Positions 29,738-39,454 of a DNA stretch of 57,222 nucleotides are shown one piece after another. Both the position numbers and the translations under genes were made by a program. This stretch comes from Planctomycetota bacterium (GTDB lineage: Bacteria > Planctomycetota > Phycisphaerae > UBA1845 > UTPLA1). Where the stretch lies: assembly GCA_016712275.1 (NCBI GenBank), contig JADJRI010000038.1, forward strand, positions 1 through 57,222, read 5' to 3'. Within the stretch, counting starts at the first letter, position 1; each line of letters opens with the position of its first letter. A model generated the notes under the pieces. The model was not told the origin of the DNA, ran no database searches, and worked only from the letters and a program-made list of their open reading frames with translations.

Positions 29738-32201
29738 ATGGATGCACCTATGGACCAAGCCCGTCTAATCAAAGCCGAAGCCATTTTTAATGACCTTCTG
29801 GGAATCTCAAAAGAAGCGCGCGCCGCGGCCATCGAACAGCGCTGCGGCAGCGACGGAGCGCTACGATCGCTCGTCGAACATCTGCTGGCCAGCGACGAGT
29901 CCGGGATGGGTGATTTCCTGCGCATGCCCGTTTTTGTGTCGGCCGACAGTTTTTCATCCAATGAAACAACAGGAAGCACCCAGTCGATCGGCGATTATGA
30001 GATTATTCGTCGCATTGGTGAAGGCGGCATGGGCGTCGTGTATGAGGCGCGGCAGGCCAATCCGCGACGCACGGTCGCACTGAAGGTGCTGCGTTCCGCA
30101 CTGCCGTCGAGCGAAACGGTTTCCAGGTTTCGCCACGAGGCTCATATTCTGGCAAAGCTTCGTCACCCGGGGATCGCGCACATTTATGAGGCAGCCGTGG
30201 CTCAGGTCGACCTGGGCGGCGGCATTCAGGCATCGCAGCCGTATTTCGCCATGGAAATGGTGGAAGGACGGCCGCTTCGGGCGTTTGCCGAGGAAGGGAA
30301 ATTCGACATTCGCCAACGGCTGGAATTGATGATCCTTGTGTGCGAGGCCGTTCAACACGCGCATGAAAAAGGAATCATCCATCGCGATTTGAAATCAGAG
30401 AACATTCTGGTCGAGCCGTCGGGCCGTCCACGCATTCTGGACTTCGGCGTGGCGCGGCTTCTTGCATCAAACGAGGAACCACAAACGCTTCACACCCGCG
30501 CCGGCGAAATCATCGGTACGCTGGCGTACATGAGCCCGGAGCAGGCCGGGGGCGATTCATTGATGGTCGACACGCGGTCGGACATTTATGCGCTCGGCGT
30601 GATTCTCTACGACCTGCTCACCGGCCGCCTGCCGCACAATGTCAGTGGTATGGCACTCGGCGAGGCGGCGCGGCAGATTTGCGAAGTTGAATCAAAGGCT
30701 CCAAGCTTTCACAATCTTCGGCTGCGCGGCGAAGTGGACTGGATTGTGATGAAGTGCCTCGAAAAAGACCGCGCGCGGCGATACCACTCGGCCATCGCGC
30801 TGGCCGAGGACATTCAGCGATACCTGCGAAACGAACCGGTTCTCGCCGGCGCGCCGACACGTCTGTACCGTTTTGGAAAGTTGGTGCGCCGCAATCGCGG
30901 CATTTTTGCGGCCGGTACGGCCATTTTCGCACTGATGTTGGTTGCCGTGATCGGTACGAGATATGGCCTGATAGAGGCTCGCGAGCAGCGCGATCTGGCG
31001 CTGGAAGCCCGTGCCGACGCCGAGCGCGAGGAGAAAAACGCCAGGGCGGTTACGCAGTTTCTCACGCGCGATTTGCTCGGCTCGATCGATCAGAATTTGC
31101 CGCCGCAGGACCGCGATGAAAAAATCAGTGATGTATTGGCACGTGCCGAAACGAAGCTGGATTCGGGCGTTCTCGCCAATGAGCCGGAAACAGAAGTCGC
31201 GATTCACGAGGTCATTGGACATCTCCAGTTCCAACTCGGCCGATTGGACGAAGCCGAGCGGCACAGCCGCGCGGCACTCTATTTGTACCGAAAATTGGTG
31301 GAGCCCGATCATCCCAAGATTGTCGAAGCCCTGCTCAATTTGGGCGAGGTGATGCACACGCGCGGCGAGCTACTGGAATCCGAAGCATTGTTTCGCGAGG
31401 CCATCGAACAGGGTGTGTTGCATCAGACACTCACCGGCGCACGGGCCTTCGCCGCGCATAGTAATTATGCCGAACTTCTACGCGCGCGGGGATTTGGCCG
31501 GCGGAATTACAGTTTCGAGAAGCCCTGGCAGTGCCGGATTCCGACTTATCAGAGTTGGCCGGCATGCGGGGTGTCGTCATGAGCAATGTGGCCGAGCTCC
31601 AAAGGCAAAAGGGCGATCTCGATGGGGCGCTGGTCGTGAATCAAGACGGCTCAAGGCCCTGCATGCGACGTATGGCGACGAGCATCCCGCCATCGCCATG
31701 GCGATTAGCAACAGGGGCTTATGCTTCAAGCTTCGCGGCGACCTTGATTCGGCCGAACCGCTGTACCGGCAGTCGCTGGAATTGCGGCGCAAGCTCTTGC
31801 CCGCGAATCATCCCGATATTGCCATGAGCTTGAATAATCTGGCGTCTTTGCTGCGCGATCGCGGCGACTATTCGGAAGCCGAGACGCTCTATCGTGAGGC
31901 ACTCGAGGTGATGAAAACGAGCCTGCCGCCGGGCCATTTTTATCATGCCCTCTATCGCCGCAATCTGGGGAACTGCCTGATCAAACTCGGGCGTTTTGAA
32001 GAGGCCGAACGCGAGATTCAATCGGCCTATGACCAGCTTTCACAAACGAAAGGGCTGCCGCTCGAACATGTGCAGGCGACGATGGAGGCGTTTGTTAAGC
32101 TTTACGATGCGTGGAACGCCGCCGATGCGAATGCGGGTGCGTCGGAAAAGGCCAATTTCTGGCGGGAACGGATGACGACGACATCCAAATCGAGCCATTG
32201 A
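29738..32201 (+). CDS. Membrane Ser/Thr protein kinase with TPR array (module 2; three apparent frameshifts)
   Basis: About 820 aa. Residues about 86-370 are the kinase domain: RIGEGGMGVVYEA, TVALKVL, IIHRDLKSENILV, ILDFGVARLL and MSPEQAGGD. A membrane helix sits at about 387-410 (GIFAAGTAIFALMLVAVIG). TPR units follow, e.g. LGRLDEAERHSRAALYLYRK, AEPLYRQSLELRRKLLP and DYSEAETLYREALEVM. Breaks near 31490, 31520 and 31645 lie in the TPR region and the repeat text continues across them. It has the same architecture as the kinase at 24.6 kb but with fewer TPRs, and it directly follows its own ECF sigma factor (30 nt), so the two probably form a signalling pair. Confidence 0.9.
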
Positions 32202-32384
32202 CCTTGAAATGCATCGGTTGAAGTGACGTGTTTTCGTTTCGCCGGACACTCAATTTGAGTGATATGCTTGCGATCAGATGCCCCCGGCGGAATCAAAGAC
32301 CATTCGGATTGCGCCCAACGTGATTTGGTTGCGCGGTGTAAAGTGCCAACCAGATGGACAAGGGCCCAAAGGCTTGAAAAAAAA

Positions 32385-32468
32385 TGCGGCCAAGAGGAGT
32401 CGAACCTCCACACCCTTGCGAGTACTAGGACCTGAACCTAGCGCGTCTGCCAGTTCCGCCATGGCCGC
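32385..32468 (-). tRNA. tRNA-Leu (anticodon CAG)
   Basis: Read on the minus strand, GCGGCCA pairs with TGGCCGC as the acceptor stem. The D-arm reads TGGCGGAACTGGCAGACGCG, as in bacterial tRNA-Leu. The anticodon stem CTAGG/CCTAG encloses loop TTCAGGT (anticodon CAG). There is a long variable arm (TACTCGCAAGGGTG) and the T-arm contains GGTTCGACTCC. The discriminator base is A, and CCA is not encoded. Eight T residues follow immediately (minus strand, 32377-32384) and probably end transcription. Confidence 0.96.
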
Positions 32469-33292
32469 GGATCGGAATCAAATCATACCTCAAAAGTCCG
32501 AAAACTCAGGAATCATCTGAGTTCTCTTGATTCCGCGAAACACTGGAGTTTACGGACGGACGCTTGTACCGGCAAGGGGTTGTGATGGCATTGGTTGTTG
32601 AAGCCTCAAGGAAAACGCGATATGCCGGGAGTCGTTGGCAGTTCGCACAAGCACATTGCCCGATTATTGCGATTACTCAGGGGATTGAGGTGATGAATTT
32701 GATGATTTCGCGTCGGCAATTTCCCCATTTTCGAGACTTTTGCGTTTCCCCGACTTGTTTGATCACACAGGTTGGTCGATGACATCGATGATGGCGAAAG
32801 GGAATCGCCTACGAACTTTTGAGGCTGGAAAGGCACCCTTGGCTGGTGTATCTTGTTAGGTCTCAAAGCGTGGCGATGGCGTCAGTTAGAACGCTCGGTC
32901 GGCCACGGGAAGGGGCGGGTTGAAACTGGCCGGGGCACTTGACGTTGTCGCGGTCGAAACCAACGGATGAAACGTAACGCCAAACAAATGCGACACGCCG
33001 TTGACCCATCTTTCCTTTCCAATGCTAGTCGATTCAGGTTTGGCGTGTCCACGTTTGGATCCGATTGAAGTGTCGAGTCACAACGTCATGACAAAGACTT
33101 GGCGAGTCAGAGGAGTTGCAACTAGGATTCAATGTCAACATGTATCCCAGCCTCGCCGGCCAAGGCAATTCGATGTAGAGGTGCTTTGATCGGTTGAGTT
33201 GAGCCGAAGTACCGGGACGGATACAGCTTCGTCAAATGTCCGTCGATCATGATTCGATGGATCAACAACAGAGAGCGAGTACAAGGAACACG
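32469..33292. other. Long intergenic region upstream of the 2-oxoacid oxidoreductase operon
   Basis: About 820 bp without a supportable gene. Short open frames on both strands have no recognisable features and poor start contexts. I found no hairpin with a U-tract, no repeat shared with the other families and no riboswitch that I could name. A TTGACG at 32939-32944 lacks a matching -10. A structured RNA or a badly frame-broken small gene cannot be excluded. Confidence 0.4.
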
Positions 33293-35152
33293 ATGAGCAC
33301 AACTTTGAGCAGCAAGCCGGTTCAAGAGCAGACGGATGTCACCATTCGATTTGCCGGGGACTCCGGCGACGGCATGCAGTTGACGGGCATGGAATTCACC
33401 CGAACGACGGCGATCTTTGGCAACGACATTAGCACTTTTCCCGACTTTCCCGCTGAAATCCGCGCTCCGGCCGGAACACTTGCGGGCGTCAGCGGGTTTC
33501 AGGTTCACTTCGGCAATCATGATTTGCACACGCCCGGCGATGCGGTCGATACGTTGATCGCATTTAACCCGGCAACGGCTCAAGATCAACATTGACGATG
33601 TGCGAAGGCGGAATTGTCGTCGTCAATGAGGATTCATTCGGCGCGACCGACCTGGAAAGCCGGCTACGCGAACAACCCGCTCGACGACGGCTCCATCACG
33701 GGTCGCAAGGTCATTCGCGTCCCCATTTCCAAATTGACCAAGGAAGCGTTGAAGGAAATGGGGCTTGGCGAAAAGCAGATCGACCGATGCAAGAATTTCT
33801 TCGCGCTCGGACTGGTGTGCTGGCTGTATGGGCGTCCGCTGGAGCCGACCATCGAGTGGATTCAGAAGAAATTCGGAAAAAACCCGGATGTCGAGCAGTC
33901 CAACCGCAAGACGCTGATCGCGGGCCATGCCTTTGGCGAAACCTGCGAGCTCTTCCACAGCAGCTATCAGGTGTCGAAGGCCAAACTGCCCGCGGGCAAG
34001 TATCGGCGCATCAGCGGCAACGAGGCGGTGGCGCTCGGTCTGGTCGCGGCGTCGCAACTGAGTGGCAAAGATCTGTTTTATGGCAGTTATCCCATCACGC
34101 CCGCCAGCGATGTGCTGCACAATCTTTCCCGATACAAGAGCTTTAATGTCAAGACGTTTCAGGCGGAAGATGAAATCGCGGCGATTACGTCGGCCCTGGG
34201 CGCTTCGTTCGCGGGCGATTTGGCGGTGACGGGCACCAGCGGCCCGGGTCTCGCATTAAAGGGCGAAGCCATCGGCCTTGGGGTCATGACGGAGCTCCCG
34301 CTTGTGATCGTCGACGTGCAGCGCGGCGGCCCCAGCACGGGCTTGCCGACCAAGACCGAACAGGCCGATCTGTTTCAAGCGGTACTGGGGCGCAACGGCG
34401 AGTGCCCGGTGTGTGTCATAGCGGCCAGTTCGCCGGTGGATTGCTTTTACTCGGCGATCGAAGCCGGCCGGATTGCCATGAAGTTCATGACGCCGGTGAT
34501 TCTGCTCACCGATGGCTATATTGCAAACGGTGAAGAGCCCTGGTCGATTCCGAAGGTGAGCGACCTGCCCAAGATCGATATCAGTCATCCCACGGAGTTG
34601 AATGGAAACGGATCCGGTCCGGTCTATCTGCCGTACAAACGCGACAAGAATCTTGTCCGGCCCTGGGCCATTCCTGGAACGAAGGGGTTCGAACACCGCA
34701 TCGGTGGCCTCGAAAAGGCCGACGGCACGGGCAATGTGAGTTACGATTCAAATAATCATGAGCACATGATTCACACCCGTGCTCAAAAAGTGATGAACAT
34801 TGCGAACGACATTCCCGAGCAGGTGGTGTTCGGCCCGCAAAGCGGCGATGTGCTTGTTGTGGGATGGGGCGGCACAGCCGGCGCGATTCGCAGCGCCGTG
34901 GAGCGCGTGCAGGCTCAGGGCAAGTCGGTGGCCTACACCCACATTAAGTACATGCATCCATTTCCGCGTAATATCGAAAAGGTTCTGAAGAGCTTCAAGC
35001 AGGTGCTGGTGGCCGAATTGAACATGGGCCAACTGAGGTACATGCTTCGAGCGAATTTTCTGGTGGATTGCCAGGCATTGAACAAGGTCCAGGGCAAGCC
35101 ATTCCTGATTGCGGAAATCGAAAACAAGATTAACGAGATGCTGGCGAAGTGA
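33293..35152 (+). CDS. korA: 2-oxoacid:acceptor (ferredoxin) oxidoreductase, alpha subunit with fused gamma domain (three apparent frameshifts)
   Basis: The N-terminal domain is the gamma-type half: VTIRFAGDSGDGMQLTGMEF, FPAEIRAPAGTLAGVSGFQV and DTLIAFNPA. Three breaks in 80 nt (near 33575, 33605 and 33645) carry it through KINIDDV, EGGIVVVNEDSFGATDLE and AGYANNPLDDG. The alpha domain follows intact: FYGSYPITPASDVL, FAGDLAVTGTSGPGLALK, VQRGGPSTGLPTKTEQAD and a C-terminal VLVVGWGGTAGAIRSAVERV. About 620 aa, as expected for KorA of the two-subunit enzyme. With the beta subunit it oxidises a 2-oxoacid, probably 2-oxoglutarate, to the acyl-CoA with reduction of ferredoxin. Substrate choice within the family is inferred. 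Confidence 0.9.
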
Positions 35153-35225
35153 CACAACTGCGGCATTTGAAACGATACGATTGAATTGATTCGACATTGA
35201 TCGATCGGATAGGAAAACAAGAGAC

Positions 35226-36248
35226 ATGGCAACGGAAGCACTCCCACAATTGACGGCCAAGGACTTCGCAAGCGATCAGGAAATACGCTGGTGTCCGGGC
35301 TGCGGCGATTATTCCATTCTCGCACAGATGAAGAAGGTGCTGCCCGATCTCGGCGTGGCCCGCGAGAAGATGGTGTTTGTGTCGGGCATCGGCTGTTCGA
35401 GCCGGTTTCCTTACTACGTGAACACATTCGGCTTTCACTCGATTCACGGCCGTGCGCCGGCGATCGCGACCGGCGTCAAGGTGGCGAATCCGGATTTGCA
35501 GGTGTGGGTCGTGACGGGCGATGGCGACGGCCTTTCGATCGGCGGCAATCACCTGATTCATGCCATCCGGCGAAATCTGGATTTGAAAATCCTGCTGTTC
35601 AACAACCGCATCTATGGCCTGACGAAAGGGCGGTACTCGCCCACTTCGGAGCTGGGCAAAAAGACCAAGTCGACGCCGTTCGGTTCGGTGGATAATCCGC
35701 TGCATCCGATTTCAATCGCCATCGGCGCCGAGGCGACCTTTGTCGCCCGAACGCACGACCGAAACCTGGCGCACATGGGCGAAGTTTTGCGACGGGCGGC
35801 GGCGCACAAGGGCACAGCCTTTATCGAGATTTATCAGAATTGCAACATTTTTAATGATGGGGCATTCGAATATGCGACTGCAAAGGACACGAAGGCCGAC
35901 ACCACCGTGTTTATCGAACACGGCAAGCCGGTGATCTTCGGGGCAAATAAGGACAAGGGCATTCGCCTGCACGGCATGGAGCCCGAAATCGTGAACCTGC
36001 AGGATGGCAGCGTCAAGGAAGACGACCTGCTGTTCCATGACGAAAAGCAAAACGAGCCGAGCTTGGCCTATCTGCTCAGCCGCATGCACTATCCGGATTT
36101 TCCCGAGCCGATGGGAATCCTCAGGGCGGTGGAGCGGCCGGTGCTCGAGGAAGGCATGTACCAGCAGATCAACGACGCCGTGAAGGCGAAGGGGCCGGGC
36201 AAGCTGGAAGATTTGCTAAACGCGGGGGATACCTGGGTCGTAAACTAA
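35226..36248 (+). CDS. korB: 2-oxoacid:acceptor (ferredoxin) oxidoreductase, beta subunit
   Basis: A 340-aa TPP-binding subunit in an intact frame. It opens with RWCPGCGDYSILAQM, holds GIGCSSRFPYYVNTFGFHS and HGRAPAIATGVK, and carries the TPP/Mg motif VVTGDGDGLSIGGNHLIHA ending in LLFNNRIYGLTKGRYSPTS. These match KorB. The C-terminal region (about 200-340) is the usual variable extension. It starts 74 nt after the alpha gene and is followed by a strong intrinsic terminator, so the two genes form one operon. There is no ferredoxin gene next to it. Confidence 0.95.
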   Translation: MATEALPQLTAKDFASDQEIRWCPGCGDYSILAQMKKVLPDLGVAREKMVFVSGIGCSSRFPYYVNTFGFHSIHGRAPAIATGVKVANPDLQVWVVTGDGDGLSIGGNHLIHAIRRNLDLKILLFNNRIYGLTKGRYSPTSELGKKTKSTPFGSVDNPLHPISIAIGAEATFVARTHDRNLAHMGEVLRRAAAHKGTAFIEIYQNCNIFNDGAFEYATAKDTKADTTVFIEHGKPVIFGANKDKGIRLHGMEPEIVNLQDGSVKEDDLLFHDEKQNEPSLAYLLSRMHYPDFPEPMGILRAVERPVLEEGMYQQINDAVKAKGPGKLEDLLNAGDTWVVN

Positions 36249-36282
36249 GCGTGTCAGACTTGTTTTGAAACGTGAGATTCAT

Positions 36283-36318
36283 CACCGCCCCGTCTGCCAG
36301 ATTGGGCGGTGTTTTTTT
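36283..36318 (+). terminator. Rho-independent terminator of the korAB operon
   Basis: A perfect 8-bp GC-rich stem CACCGCCC (36283-36290) / GGGCGGTG (36304-36311) with a 13-nt loop is followed directly by seven T residues (36312-36318). It lies 35 nt after the korB stop. Confidence 0.95.
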
Positions 36319-36386
36319 GGCCCGTATCCGGTACTTTTTGGACATGTGAATCCTCCGAAGCGTGTGGTATACTCCTCGCGATTGTC

Positions 36387-36587
36387 ATGAGCGATATTCA
36401 AAAAATTGAAAATGCAGTTCGCAAGCTGTCTCCCGAGGAACTGGCGACTTTTCGTGAATGGTTTGCGGCTTTCGACGGTGACAAGTGGGACGCGCAATTT
36501 GAATCGGATGTAACCGCAGGCCGTTTGGACAAATTGGCCAAAGATGCACTGGACGAATTGCGGGAAGGACGTTGCACCGACCTATGA
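36387..36587 (+). CDS. Putative antitoxin of a type II toxin-antitoxin pair
   Basis: A 66-aa acidic protein (MSDIQKIENAVRKLSPEELA, FREWFAAFDGDKWDAQFESD, then LDKLAKDALDELREG). It resembles the small helical antitoxins partnered with RelE/ParE toxins; the C-terminal helix would wrap the toxin. No DNA-binding domain is obvious. Its TGA (36585-36587) overlaps the toxin ATG (36584) as ATGA, which points to translational coupling. An upstream in-frame extension overlaps the terminator and is unlikely to be coding. Confidence 0.78.
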   Translation: MSDIQKIENAVRKLSPEELATFREWFAAFDGDKWDAQFESDVTAGRLDKLAKDALDELREGRCTDL

Positions 36588-36844
36588 GGCATCGTGCGAC
36601 GCAGCGATTCTGGAAGTGCTATCACGACCTTCCTGAAAGCGTACAACAGGTTGCAAGTCAGTGTTTTGAACTCCTCAAACAAAATCCGCGTCACCCTTCA
36701 TTGCATTTCAAGAAAATTGGTGCGTTTTGGTCGGTGCGAGTCGGCTTGCTGTATCGAGTGTTGGCTGTCGAAAATGAACATGACATGATTTGGTTTTGGA
36801 TTGGAACGCATGCCGATTATGATCGAATGATCAACAGTGCTTAA
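36584..36844 (+). CDS. RelE/ParE-family toxin
   Basis: An 86-aa basic protein with the RelE/ParE superfamily pattern: FWKCYHDLPESVQQVASQCF, LLKQNPRHPSLHFKKI, FWSVRVGLLYRVLAV and a C-terminal IWFWIGTHADYDRMI. Toxins of this fold cleave ribosome-bound mRNA or inhibit gyrase; the sequence alone does not say which. An upstream in-frame ATG at 36572 would deepen the overlap with the antitoxin; the ATGA overlap at 36584 is preferred. Confidence 0.85.
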   Translation: MRHRATQRFWKCYHDLPESVQQVASQCFELLKQNPRHPSLHFKKIGAFWSVRVGLLYRVLAVENEHDMIWFWIGTHADYDRMINSA

Positions 36845-36909
36845 TAACGAAGCTACGCAAGATCGGTGTCGCACTTTTTTTATTCTGTAATCTCGATCAT
36901 GGTGGAAAA

Positions 36910-38043
36910 ATGAGCCAAACGGTGATTTCAACGATGAAAGAACAAATCCAACTGCTCGACCTAAGAATGCAATACGCGGCGATTCGCGATGAGATTCGGC
37001 CCGTCATCGAGCAGGTCTGCGAATCACAGTATTTTATCAACGGCCCGGAGGTTGAGGCGTGCGAGCGCGAGGTTGCGGCCTACAGCGGCTGCAAGCATGG
37101 CATCGGCATGAGCTCGGGAACCGACGCGCTCTTGTGCGCGATGATGGCGATGGGCATCGGCCCGGGTGACGAAGTCATCGTGCCGAAGCTTCACTTTCTC
37201 CGCGACGGGCGGGTGCGGCGCGACTGGTGCGACGCCGGTGTTTGTCGATAGCGACCCGGAGACGTTCAATACGACGGCCGAGTTGATTGCGTCGAAACTC
37301 ACTGCCAAGACGAAGCTGATTATTCCCGTGCATCTCTTCGGCCAATGCGCCGATATGACAAGCATCCTGAAGCTGGCGAATTCCAAGGGAATTCCGGTGA
37401 TGGAGGATTCGGCGCAGAGCATCGGCGCGCGGCATCACGGACAGATTTCCTGCAGTATGGGGCTGACCGGCACGCTTTCGTTTTTTCCGAGCAAGAATCT
37501 CGGCTGCTTCGGCGACGCGGCATGATTGTCACCCAATGACGATGCCCACGCGAAGCAATGCCGCCTCATGCGAACGCACGGCGCGGAACCCAAGTATTAC
37601 CACAAGATCGTCGGCGGAACTTCCGGTTGGATGCACTGCAGGCGGCCATCGTTCGCGTGAAATTGCGGCATCTGGACAAGTGGTCGAAAGGCCGACAGGA
37701 GAATGCAAAGCGGTATGACGCGGGATTCGCCGGCAGCAGCGTGAAGACGCCGGTGATCCTGGACGGCAACGTGACGATTTACAACCAATATGTCATACGC
37801 GTGCCGAAGCGCGATGAATTGCGAAAGCACCTGACAAACGAGGGCATCGGATCGGAGATCACCACTGTGTTCCACTGCATGCAGGAGTGTTTTGCATACC
37901 TCGGTTGCAGGAAGGGCGATCTGCCGAATTGCGAGCAATCGGCGGCGGAGGTGCTGGCGATTCCCATTTTTCCGGAATTGACTTCGGCTCAACAGGATCG
38001 CGTCGTCTCGACGATTCGGGCGTTTTATGGCGAAACCCGATAG
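36910..38043 (+). CDS. DegT/DnrJ/EryC1/StrS-family aminotransferase (about four apparent frameshifts)
   Basis: A PLP enzyme of about 375 aa that usually transaminates nucleotide-linked keto-sugars. The first frame gives LLDLRMQYAAIRDEIRPVIE, QYFINGPEVEACEREVAAY and GMSSGTDALLCAMMAMGIGPGDEV. A break near 37185 leads to GATPVFVDSDPETFN, IIPVHLFGQCADM, VMEDSAQSIGAR and the PLP-lysine segment LSFFPSKNLGCFGDA. Breaks near 37520, 37570 and 37600 lead through MRTHGAEPKYYHKIVG to FRLDALQAAIVRVKL and on to the end. The product is probably an amino sugar for surface polysaccharide, consistent with the WecA-like gene that follows 77 nt later. Confidence 0.86.
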
Positions 38044-38119
38044 CCGATGGTGTCGGGTGTCGAGTCGCGAGTTGAAAATCCGCGGAATCGAATGATGCAA
38101 TTGAGGCGACAGCCTGTGG

Positions 38120-39237
38120 ATGAATGGTCTCGCAGCGCGGGTTGGCTTCGCGGGTGCCTTTATCGTGGCACTCATGGCGGGACCAGTCGTCAAACGGCTC
38201 GCGATACGGTTCGATTTCTTCGACCGGCCGGACGGCGGTTTGAAACCGCACGACCGGCCGATTCCCTATCTGGGCGGACTGGCGATTTACATGGGCTGGC
38301 TCGCGGCGATCGCAACGGCGACGTGGGCATCGGCGTCGAATTCGGACGCACAATTGCCGGCATCACCAATGAGCCGGCCGCTCCTCTGGATCGCACTGGG
38401 CGGCACAGTGATGATGCTGACCGGCCTGATCGACGACCGACGGCACGTTCCGCCGATGTTGCGGCTGGCGATTCAAGCGGCGGTATCCGGAATTCTGATT
38501 CTCGGCATCGGTGCGAAATCGGGGCTTCATTGCTGGTAGGGTGGATCGACCCCTCGGCATCGGCTGTCACGGCTGCGGCACTTCCGGCACTGTCGGTGGT
38601 GATTGCGGCATTCATCATTGCCGCCGCGTGCAATTCGACGAACCTGATCGACGGAATGGATGGGCTGTGTGCCGGCGTGGTGCTTATTTCGGCGGTGGGT
38701 TTCGCGGCCGTCACCGGCGCGCTGGTCGCAAAAGGGGCCATCGAATCGACCGGGGCGATGTTGATAATCACGATCGCGGCGGCGGCGGCGGGGGCGTGTT
38801 CGGCTTTTCTGCTTTTTAATTTCAATCCGGCGTCGATGTTCATGGGCGATAGCGGATCGCTGCTGCTGGGCTTCAGTGTGGCGACGACGCTCGTTTTGCT
38901 TGCGGAGCTGGCCGGCTGGCGGGGACTGATCGCCGGGGCCATTGCGTTTGGATTTCCGTTCTTTGATACGGCGCTGGCGGTGGGGCGGCGCTGGCTGAAT
39001 ACGAAGCCGCTCTTCACCGGAGATCGAAGCCATTTCTACGATCAGATTCGCGACCGCGGCTATTCGGTAAAACAGACGGTGGTGGGTTGTTATGGTCTGC
39101 AATTTGCATTTGCAGCGACCGGTGTGGTCTGCGCGATTGTTCCCATGTGGTCTGTGGTCTGCATTGCCGCCGGTCTGCCGATCGCCGGATGGCTGGTTTG
39201 CAGGCGGTTTGGTTTACTGCGGATCGAGCGACCCTGA
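38120..39237 (+). CDS. WecA/TagO/MraY-family glycosyl-1-phosphate transferase (one apparent frameshift)
   Basis: A polytopic membrane protein of about 372 aa that transfers a sugar-1-phosphate from a UDP-sugar to undecaprenyl phosphate, the first step of surface glycan synthesis. The early part shows FFDRPDGGLKPHDRPIPYLGG and TGLIDDRRHVPPMLRL (the metal-binding D-D). A break near 38520 leads to AACNSTNLIDGMDGLCAG and FLLFNFNPASMFMGDSGSLLLGF, both catalytic cytoplasmic loops, and then to the His-containing DRSHFYDQIRDRGYS. These features fit WecA/TagO rather than MraY. About ten hydrophobic helices are visible. Confidence 0.88.
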
Positions 39238-39286
39238 TTCGCCCGCGACGCAGTGGTAGCACTACAGGTCGTCACACAAAAAGAAA

Positions 39287-39318
39287 ACGCCCCGGCTGCT
39301 TGCGGCATTTCGGGGCGT
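39287..39318. terminator. Bidirectional intrinsic terminator between convergent genes
   Basis: An 8-bp stem ACGCCCCG (39287-39294) / CGGGGCGT (39311-39318) lies 50 nt after the WecA-like gene. On the minus strand it is followed by TTTTCTTTTTG, so it terminates best for the convergent lipoprotein gene. On the plus strand the tail is GGTTGTTTATT, weaker. Confidence 0.8.
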
Positions 39319-39387
39319 GGTTGTTTATTCGATGGCTCGATACGACAATTCAGGGCAGCTCACAAACGCGCTTGCCCATTCAGGGTG

Positions 39388-39422
39388 GCATGGGCAAGCG
39401 GCATTATGCTTGCCCGTGCGAG
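39388..39422. repeat. Palindromic repeat, GCATGGGC...GCCCGTGCGAG family (copy 1)
   Basis: GCATGGGCAAGC and GCTTGCCCGTGC form a 12-bp stem with one G-T pair and an 8-nt loop (39400-39407). An inverted relative lies at 47478-47515, and a shorter version with the same ends but a different centre lies at 44283-44303. Confidence 0.75.
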
Positions 39423-39454
39423 AAGCATAAAGCAACTACCAACCTTGAATCGCT

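Noticed and set aside
32278..32520. Open frame across the tRNA-Leu locus
   Set aside because: It is created by the tRNA sequence on the opposite strand; the tRNA has all the expected arms.
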